Assembly: GCA_030149405.1 (NCBI GenBank)
Contig: JASBRM010000204.1
Span: 1 to 6,072 of the forward strand
Source: Neptuniibacter sp.
Lineage (GTDB): Bacteria > Pseudomonadota > Gammaproteobacteria > Pseudomonadales > Balneatricaceae
Direction: 5' to 3'
Length of the DNA: 6,072 bases
Shown: positions 1 through 4,449 of the stretch, piece after piece
How positions within the stretch are numbered: position 1 is the stretch's first letter
How the letters are laid out: every line of letters starts with the position of its first letter
Translations under genes and position numbers: made by a program
The notes under the pieces: model-generated
Databases searched by the model: none
The model's input: the letters and a program-made list of their open reading frames with translations, nothing else
What the model was told of the DNA's origin: nothing

Positions 1-1355
1 AGAACGATCTGAAGCCAGAAAACCAATACTAATAGTGCAGCTAACTGCAGGATGATAAATGGGATAACCCCTTTGTAAATATCGGTGATTTTTACATTCG
101 GAGGGCAAACGCCTTTCAGGTAGAAAAGGGCGAATCCGACCGGCGGGGTTAAGAACGAAGTCTGCAAGGCCATGGCGACAAGCATGACAAACCAAACCAG
201 TTCAGGGTTGTCTATGCCCGGTGCTGATATATCCAGCCCTAACGCCGAGATAACCGGAGCCAAAAGCGGCAGAATGATCAGTGTGATTTCGATCCAGTCC
301 AGGAAGAAGCCGAGCAAGAAGATAACGCCCAGAATGAAGAAGATGATTCCGTAAGGTCCAAAAGGCAGGCCTGTCAGGAACTCCTCAATCATTTCATCAC
401 CACCCAGTTCACGAAGAACAAGAGCAAAACAGGTAGCACCAATAAAGATGGCAAAGATGTAGGCCGTTGTATTCATTGTTCCGCCAACAACTTCGTGCAG
501 AACCTTGAAGCTGAATTTGCGGTTATACATGGCCAGCAACGTTGCGCCAAATGCACCCACACCTGCTGCTTCTGTAGGCGTAGCTACACCGGCAAAGATA
601 GAGCCGAGTACTACAAAAATCAGCAATACCGTAGGCAACACATCTTTAAGTACATTAAATACGACACCGAAAGTTACTGGTTTAGCATCCGCTGGTACAG
701 GTAAGTGACTTGGGTTGATCATCCCTCGGACAACAATATAGATGATGTAGAAAGCACCCAGCATCAAGCCTGGGAAAACCGCACCCATAAAGAGGTCACC
801 CACAGAAAGGCCTAACTGATCTGCCATGATTACCAGCATAATACTTGGCGGAATAAGTATGCCTAATGTTCCCGCGGAAGCGATAGTGCCCAGAGCGAGC
901 GGCATGTTATAGCCCTGTTTAGTCATTGCAGGTAGAGACATTACCGCAAGCAGTACCACTGAGGCGCCAATGATACCGGTAGACGCCGCAAGGATGATAC
1001 CGATGGCAGTCACTGTGATTGCCAGGCCGCCATGGACTCGACCAAACAGCTCTTGCATAGACTTCATCAGACGTTCAGCTACACCGGATTTATCCAGCAT
1101 GATCCCCATAAATATGAACATGGGGAGTGCAACCAGAATCCAGTTTTCCATGATGGTCCAGAGGCGGTTTACAACCAGTCCCAGAGTTGTGTAATCCAGG
1201 CCAGTCATCGTGTCCATGTAGGTGTCAGTAAACTGACCCAAAAACGCGAAAACTATTCCGATTCCGCCCAGAACCCAGGCTACCGGGATACCTGTAAATA
1301 GAAGCGCGATGAAAGACAGGAACATCGCGATAACGAGAACTTCATTCGCATCCAT
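1..1355 (-). CDS. TRAP transporter large permease subunit, DctM/FcbT3 type (3' end cut by window)
   Basis: This is the large membrane subunit of a tripartite ATP-independent periplasmic (TRAP) transporter. It is the ion-coupled channel-forming part that takes substrate from the periplasmic binding protein into the cytoplasm. The frame starts at ATG 1355-1353 (MDANEVLVIAMFL) and stays open for 451 codons to base 1. Family members are usually about 430-460 residues, so only a few C-terminal residues are likely missing. Visible motifs are ALPMFIFMG in the N-terminal third, GILIPPS at residues 165-171, TPTEAAG at 259-265, LDWIEI at 352-357 and LTPPVG at 402-407, set among many hydrophobic helices. 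LDWIEI and LTPPVG point to the COG4664 (mannitol/chloroaromatic-type) branch. The start codon overlaps the dctQ stop by one base (TGATG), which suggests translational coupling. The substrate cannot be read from this subunit. Confidence 0.95.
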   Translation of the reverse strand, partial: MDANEVLVIAMFLSFIALLFTGIPVAWVLGGIGIVFAFLGQFTDTYMDTMTGLDYTTLGLVVNRLWTIMENWILVALPMFIFMGIMLDKSGVAERLMKSMQELFGRVHGGLAITVTAIGIILAASTGIIGASVVLLAVMSLPAMTKQGYNMPLALGTIASAGTLGILIPPSIMLVIMADQLGLSVGDLFMGAVFPGLMLGAFYIIYIVVRGMINPSHLPVPADAKPVTFGVVFNVLKDVLPTVLLIFVVLGSIFAGVATPTEAAGVGAFGATLLAMYNRKFSFKVLHEVVGGTMNTTAYIFAIFIGATCFALVLRELGGDEMIEEFLTGLPFGPYGIIFFILGVIFLLGFFLDWIEITLIILPLLAPVISALGLDISAPGIDNPELVWFVMLVAMALQTSFLTPPVGFALFYLKGVCPPNVKITDIYKGVIPFIILQLAALLVLVFWLQIV

Positions 1356-1882
1356 CAGTCATCACCTTTAATCAGTAGAGTAATATCGCGGATAAAACGG
1401 GAGATAACCGCTAGAGCCAGTAACGCAAAACTGACCGGAATCACACCTTTGATAAGCCATCGATAAGGCAAGCCTGAAGCTGCTTCTGAGGACTCATTTA
1501 CACGGTACGATTCATAAGTGAAATCGATACCCTGCAAGAAAATAATGATGATGAAAGGCAGCACCATAGTCGGGATGCTGATCACTTCAATAAGGCGTTT
1601 AGTTTTAGCTCTCAGGCGCGAATAGAACAGGTCCACTCGAATGTGTGAATTTGTGGTTTGGGCATAAGACAAGCCAAACATCACGCCGATTGAATAGAGA
1701 TGCCATTGCAGTTCTTCAAGGGCAATCATGCCACTTGCAAAACCTTTACGCAGAATAACCTGCAGCATAATAACCAGCACCAGAACAACATAAGCCCATG
1801 CGATTGTGAGACCAACTCGTTGGATGAATTTATCAATGGCATCTGAGAGTGGTACTGGGGTCAGTTTTTCGTTTTCTGTCAC
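1355..1882 (-). CDS. TRAP transporter small permease subunit, DctQ family
   Basis: This is the small four-helix membrane subunit of the TRAP transporter. It pairs with the DctM-type subunit and helps dock the binding protein. The 175-residue protein has four predicted membrane segments, at about residues 22-44, 56-77, 92-115 and 143-163. The family hallmark appears in and after the second helix: LEELQWHLYSIG, followed by SHIRVDLFYSR. The start is GTG 1882-1880. An in-frame TAA lies three codons upstream and no in-frame ATG occurs until the first helix, so GTG is the only sensible start. A Shine-Dalgarno-like AAGGTAAG sits at 1895-1888. The gene lies 161 bases after the binding-protein gene and overlaps the large-subunit gene by one base. 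The GTG start and structured leader may keep the membrane subunits at lower levels than the binding protein (inference). Confidence 0.95.
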   Translation of the reverse strand: MTENEKLTPVPLSDAIDKFIQRVGLTIAWAYVVLVLVIMLQVILRKGFASGMIALEELQWHLYSIGVMFGLSYAQTTNSHIRVDLFYSRLRAKTKRLIEVISIPTMVLPFIIIIFLQGIDFTYESYRVNESSEAASGLPYRWLIKGVIPVSFALLALAVISRFIRDITLLIKGDD

Positions 1883-1887
1883 GGAAA

Positions 1888-1895
1888 CTTACCTT
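1888..1895 (-). promoter_or_regulatory. Ribosome binding site of the dctQ-type gene
   Basis: The minus strand reads AAGGTAAG here, with nine bases between AAGG and the GTG start at 1882. This supports the non-ATG start. Confidence 0.6.
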
Positions 1896-1905
1896 CGCGA
1901 TTTAT

Positions 1906-1949
1906 GATTAGGTCATGATATACGGGACATGAAAGCCACGTACCTAATC
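1906..1949. repeat. Inverted repeat in the dctP-dctQ gap, just upstream of the dctQ ribosome site
   Basis: GATTAGGT (1906-1913) and ACCTAATC (1942-1949) are perfect 8-base inverted copies separated by 28 bases. The spacer contains two CATG tetramers. In the minus-strand transcript this would form a long-looped stem ending ten bases before the dctQ Shine-Dalgarno. It could instead be a DNA binding site. The function is unknown. Confidence 0.45.
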
Positions 1950-1970
1950 TATTTATAGTTATATATTGCA

Positions 1971-2023
1971 CTCGGGAGCAAGCAGGGTGGCTAATGCCAC
2001 CCTGAAGGCTTCAGCGACCCGAG
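1971..2023 (-). promoter_or_regulatory. Intercistronic mRNA stem-loop cluster between dctP and dctQ
   Basis: A perfect 8-base hairpin, AGGGTGGC (1984-1991) with GCCACCCT (1996-2003), has a four-base loop. It sits inside an outer 6-base stem, CTCGGG (1971-1976) with CCCGAG (2018-2023). A second palindrome, CTGAAG-G-CTTCAG, occupies 2002-2014. The cluster begins about 20 bases after the binding-protein stop codon. No U run follows the hairpin on the minus strand, so it does not look like a full intrinsic terminator. Stem-loops after binding-protein genes in transporter operons often protect the upstream mRNA and raise binding-protein output over the membrane subunits, and that role is inferred here. 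Confidence 0.6.
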
Positions 2024-2043
2024 CTGTCACTGAAGAGATTGGA

Positions 2044-3114
2044 TTACTTCGCAGCTCGAGGCAGGAATGCGTTTGCTTCCCACAGATCGTAACCTGTACG
2101 GAAGGCACTCATGTCATCCCAAACTTTCTTGAAGAATGGATCAGCAGCAGTTTTCTCAGCTACAACTTCATCCCAAGTTGATTTGAACGTATTCAGCATG
2201 GTTTCGTTCCAGTAACGGATCTGTACCCCGTTTTCCTGCGCTTTTTCCATTACCGGGAACTGCATTGCTTCACCTTCGGCAATTGCGTTAGTCATAGAAG
2301 CTTTACAGGTTGTTTCAACCAGAGCTTTCTGACCTTTGCTCATTTTGCCCCAGGTATCTTTGTTGATCAGGAGTTCAAATACAGTTGCCTGCTGGTGCCA
2401 GCCAGGGAAGTAGTTGTACTTAACAATTTTGTGGAAGCCCAGACGCTGGTCAATTGCTGGCTGAGAGAATTCAGAAGCATCAATAGCGCCTTTCTCCAGA
2501 GCACCGAAGATTTCGCCACCTGGAAGCTGAACAGTACCAACACCCAGTTTCTCCATTACGTCTGCACCCAGACCGAAGAAACGCATGTTCAGACCTTTCA
2601 GGTCTTCAGGTTTTTCGATTGGTTTCGAGAACCAGCCAGATGTTTCAGGAGAGATGATGGCGCAAGGCATAACTTTTACGTTGTAGCCTGCGTTGTCATA
2701 CATTTCCTGATACAGGCTCATGCCGTTGCCGTAATACAACCATGCCATGTACTCACCTGCTTCTGGGCCAAATGGTACAGCTGAGAATAGCGCTGCTGCA
2801 GGCATTTTGCCCTGCCAGTAGCCAGCAGTTGAGTAACCAGAGTTAACTTTGCCAGAAGATACAGCGTCCAGAATCTCCTTAGGACTCACCAATTTACCTG
2901 GCTCATAAATCTTCATTTTTACTTTGCCGTCACTCACGGTTTTTAACTGGTCTGCAACCCATACGATTGGAGTGCCCAGAGCTGGAAGGTGAGAGCCGAA
3001 AGCGATTGGAGTTTTCAGAAGCAGTTTGTCAGCAGCCTGTGCTGGAGCTGTGGTGCCTGCTACAGCAGCGGTTACTACAGCTGCAGAGATCAAAGACTTG
3101 GCGAACTTTTTCAT
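2044..3114 (-). CDS. TRAP transporter periplasmic substrate-binding protein, DctP family (TakP/FcbT1 branch)
   Basis: This is the periplasmic binding protein that captures substrate for the TRAP permease. The 356-residue protein starts with a Sec signal peptide: MKKFAKS, a hydrophobic stretch, then AQA|AD with cleavage after residue 27. The DctP fold is clear from DLKGLNMRFFGLG (171-183, with the expected carboxylate-binding Arg178), LPGGEIFGALEKGAIDASEF (197-216) and YFPGWH (235-240). This pattern matches the COG4663 branch that includes the 2-oxoacid binder TakP. Compared with the usual TakP-type pattern as I recall it, the metal-site Gln appears as Glu157 and the Trp after the conserved Glu215 is Phe216, so the ligand may differ. 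The ATG is preceded by AGAGGA at 3126-3121. A PdhR operator upstream and the neighbouring pdhR-aceE genes suggest pyruvate, lactate or another 2-oxoacid as substrate (inference). Confidence 0.96.
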   Translation of the reverse strand: MKKFAKSLISAAVVTAAVAGTTAPAQAADKLLLKTPIAFGSHLPALGTPIVWVADQLKTVSDGKVKMKIYEPGKLVSPKEILDAVSSGKVNSGYSTAGYWQGKMPAAALFSAVPFGPEAGEYMAWLYYGNGMSLYQEMYDNAGYNVKVMPCAIISPETSGWFSKPIEKPEDLKGLNMRFFGLGADVMEKLGVGTVQLPGGEIFGALEKGAIDASEFSQPAIDQRLGFHKIVKYNYFPGWHQQATVFELLINKDTWGKMSKGQKALVETTCKASMTNAIAEGEAMQFPVMEKAQENGVQIRYWNETMLNTFKSTWDEVVAEKTAADPFFKKVWDDMSAFRTGYDLWEANAFLPRAAK

Positions 3115-3119
3115 GTCAC

Positions 3120-3126
3120 ATCCTCT
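3120..3126 (-). promoter_or_regulatory. Ribosome binding site of the dctP-type gene
   Basis: The minus strand reads AGAGGAT, with good spacing to the ATG at 3114. It overlaps the palindrome CTCTAGAG (3123-3130). An exact complement, ATCCTCT in the transcript, lies upstream at 3174-3168 and could mask it. Confidence 0.75.
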
Positions 3127-3214
3127 AGAGATTCGTTTTTATATTTAGTATTCAGTCGCACTGCGTAAGAGGATCAAGACCTGTTAAGAACCTCTGCTGC
3201 ATTGCGGAAATCTC

Positions 3215-3231
3215 AATTGGTATTACCAATT
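3215..3231. promoter_or_regulatory. PdhR operator 1 (TRAP operon side)
   Basis: AATTGGTATTACCAATT is a perfect 8+1+8 palindrome and matches the known PdhR consensus AATTGGTnnnACCAATT at every fixed position. It lies about 12-28 bases downstream of the start site predicted from the promoter at 3250-3279. From memory, the operator of the E. coli pdh operon sits at about +11 to +27, so the architecture is the same. It should block TRAP operon transcription when pyruvate is low. Confidence 0.88.
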
Positions 3232-3249
3232 TACCATAAGAGACTTCCT

Positions 3250-3279
3250 ACTGTATTTTTTTTGAGCAGGGTATGTCAA
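3250..3279 (-). promoter_or_regulatory. Candidate sigma-70 promoter for the TRAP operon
   Basis: On the minus strand there is a perfect -35 TTGACA (3279-3274), an 18-base spacer, and TACAGT (3255-3250, four of six matches) as the -10. The expected start is near 3243, giving a leader of about 130 bases that contains PdhR operator 1. The leader also carries the complement of the dctP ribosome site. Confidence 0.6.
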
Positions 3280-3414
3280 TGTTTTTTTTAAGTTTACTAA
3301 CTATAGTCAAAATGGCTTTTTTTGATTTTTGTTCTGTATCTTTATATTTTAAAGAGGGTTTTGTTGATTTTTGTCCGCTTGAAAATAATTATAAAAGACT
3401 GTTCTTGTTTTTTT
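3256..3414. other. T-rich spacer with a 13-base direct repeat
   Basis: No gene is visible here. The plus strand has T runs of seven or eight at 3256-3263, 3282-3289, 3317-3323 and 3408-3414. TTGATTTTTGTTC (3322-3334) recurs as TTGATTTTTGTCC (3364-3376), 12 of 13 identical. The copies are 42 bases apart, about four helical turns. Intrinsic curvature or a regulator with two aligned sites would each explain this, and low sequence complexity is the dull alternative. Confidence 0.4.
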
Positions 3415-3417
3415 CTA

Positions 3418-3423
3418 TATAGT
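3418..3423 (+). promoter_or_regulatory. Candidate -10 element for pdhR
   Basis: TATAGT matches the -10 consensus at five of six bases and would start transcription near 3430. That places PdhR operator 2 at about +8 to +26. No good -35 lies at the right distance. An alternative pair is TTGTTT (3405-3410) with TACTAT (3429-3434), which would put the operator across the start site. Confidence 0.4.
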
Positions 3424-3436
3424 TGAATTACTATCA

Positions 3437-3455
3437 ATATTGGTCATACCAATAT
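3437..3455. promoter_or_regulatory. PdhR operator 2 (pdhR autoregulation)
   Basis: ATATTGGTCATACCAATAT is an 8+3+8 palindrome carrying the TTGGT-n3-ACCAA core of the PdhR consensus. It ends 17 bases before the pdhR ATG. PdhR of E. coli represses its own operon from such a site, so repression of pdhR, and of aceE by readthrough, is expected here. Confidence 0.85.
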
Positions 3456-3472
3456 AATTTGAGTGTAAAGTG

Positions 3473-4231
3473 ATGAGTTATAATAGAGTCAAACAGCCAA
3501 AAATTTCTGATGTAATCATGGAGCAGATGGAGGCTATGATTCTGGAAGGGACTCTTAAGCCTGGTCAGAAACTTCCGCCTGAGCGTGAGCTGGCTAAACA
3601 GTTTGAAGTGTCCAGGCCCTCTCTACGTGAGGCTGTGCAGAAATTGGCTGCCAAGGGGTTGCTAAACAGTCGTCAGGGCGGTGGTACTTATGTATCGGAA
3701 GATCTTGGGGGTTCTTTTTCTGACCCACTACTGGAGTTGTTTCGAACTCATCCTGAGGCTCAGTATGACTTGCTGGAGTTTCGTCATGCTCTGGAGGGCG
3801 TATCTGCATATTACGCAGCTTTGAGAAGCACGCCAGCGGACAAAGAGGCAATAATGCAAAGCTATGCTGATTTGCAGCGCTATCATGACAGTAAGGAAAT
3901 TCAGAAAGAGGTTTATGCTGATGTGGATTTTCATCTGGCAATAGCTGCTTCAACTCACAACATGGTCCTTCTGCATATGATGAGAGCCTTGTTTAATCTT
4001 CTGCGAGAGCATATTTGGGACAACCTGAAAAATATTTATCCTCGCTCAGATTACCGCGAAAAGATTCACTCCCAGCACAAAGTCCTGATGGATGCTATTC
4101 TCGAAGGGGATCCTGAAAAAGCACGTCAGGCTGCTCATCATCATTTGGCCTATGTTGAAGATGCCTTGCTTGAGGGTGAGCGCGAAAATACTCGTCTTGA
4201 GCGTGCTCTAAGAAGAGCTAATGTAGAATAA
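3473..4231 (+). CDS. pdhR: Pyruvate dehydrogenase complex repressor PdhR (GntR family, FadR subfamily)
   Basis: PdhR is the pyruvate-sensing repressor of the pyruvate dehydrogenase genes. Pyruvate binding releases it from DNA. The protein has 252 residues from ATG 3473. A GTG directly before it (3470) would add one residue, but MSYNRVKQPKISDVI aligns with the E. coli N-terminus MAYSKIRQPKLSDVI, so the ATG is preferred. The ribosome site is weak (GAG at 3461-3463). The winged helix covers residues 8-75 and includes LPPERELAKQFEVSRPSLREA and RQGGGTYV. The FCD effector domain follows, with SFSDPL, YDLLEFRHALEG and YYAALRST all close to the E. coli protein. Asp150, His154, His202 and His224 make a complete FCD-type metal site. 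As I recall the E. coli PdhR sequence, the first two positions are not Asp and His there. The gene precedes aceE and diverges from the TRAP operon. Confidence 0.97.
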   Translation: MSYNRVKQPKISDVIMEQMEAMILEGTLKPGQKLPPERELAKQFEVSRPSLREAVQKLAAKGLLNSRQGGGTYVSEDLGGSFSDPLLELFRTHPEAQYDLLEFRHALEGVSAYYAALRSTPADKEAIMQSYADLQRYHDSKEIQKEVYADVDFHLAIAASTHNMVLLHMMRALFNLLREHIWDNLKNIYPRSDYREKIHSQHKVLMDAILEGDPEKARQAAHHHLAYVEDALLEGERENTRLERALRRANVE

Positions 4232-4305
4232 AGTTGTATATTTACTACATATACCTGAGGATTTAGACTTTTTTTCGGTTCTCGTAGACTTTAAATTAAT
4301 ATTTA

Positions 4306-4320
4306 TGTAGTATAACTACA
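4306..4320. promoter_or_regulatory. Inverted repeat overlapping a candidate aceE -10
   Basis: TGTAGT-ATA-ACTACA is a perfect 6+3+6 inverted repeat. It overlaps TATAAC (4311-4316), which matches the -10 consensus at five of six positions. No good -35 is present at standard spacing. The layout resembles an operator sitting on a promoter that needs an activator. I do not recognise the site as belonging to a known regulator. Confidence 0.4.
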
Positions 4321-4436
4321 AGATAATCACATAACTAAAGCTTTGCTTGAGATTGATGGTTCTTCTGATAGGGATTGAAGAAGGTCTTAAGACTTAGCGA
4401 ATAACTAAAAAACTACTAAGCGTTAACTTTTGAGAG

Positions 4437-4444
4437 TGGAGAGG
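4437..4444 (+). promoter_or_regulatory. Ribosome binding site of aceE
   Basis: TGGAGAGG is a strong Shine-Dalgarno ending five bases before GTG 4450. It fixes the non-ATG start of aceE. Confidence 0.8.
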
Positions 4445-4449
4445 TCAAA

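Larger units (their letters stand above)
4232..4449 (+). other. pdhR-aceE intergenic region, AT-rich, no gene
   Basis: No coding frame and no convincing terminator are visible, so aceE can be read through from the pdhR promoter as in E. coli. The gap also lacks a PdhR box. It holds an AT-rich inverted repeat (GTATAT 4236-4241, ATATAC 4249-4254), a direct repeat of TAGACTTT at 4264-4271 and 4285-4292 (21 bases apart), and a self-complementary TCTTAAGA at 4385-4392. A separate internal promoter is possible. Confidence 0.5.

Noticed and set aside
172..1301. Several plus-strand open frames of 60-90 codons opposite the large permease gene
   Set aside because: They lie wholly antisense to a well-supported TRAP gene, resemble no family I know, and have no ribosome sites.
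1984..2003. The 8-base hairpin as a rho-independent terminator of dctP
   Set aside because: In the direction of transcription the hairpin is followed by GC-containing sequence rather than a U run. The gap is followed by a gene of the same operon.
1966..2784. Plus-strand open frames of 71 and 129 codons around and within the binding-protein gene
   Set aside because: They are antisense to dctP, whose signal peptide and motifs are clear. Their amino-acid content looks like reverse-strand translation.
3123..3130. CTCTAGAG palindrome at the dctP ribosome site as an operator
   Set aside because: It is short and explained by the Shine-Dalgarno sequence itself, with no second copy nearby.
3470..3472. 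GTG directly before the pdhR ATG as the start codon
   Set aside because: It would add one residue. The ATG gives an N-terminus that aligns exactly with E. coli PdhR. The ribosome site is too weak to decide between them.
3594..3953. Minus-strand open frames opposite pdhR
   Set aside because: They are shadows of pdhR, which matches its family along its full length.
4236..4275. AT-rich inverted repeat followed by a run of seven T as a terminator after pdhR
   Set aside because: The stem is six A/T-dominated pairs with a seven-base loop, and the T run starts 14 bases later. It is too weak and too far away.
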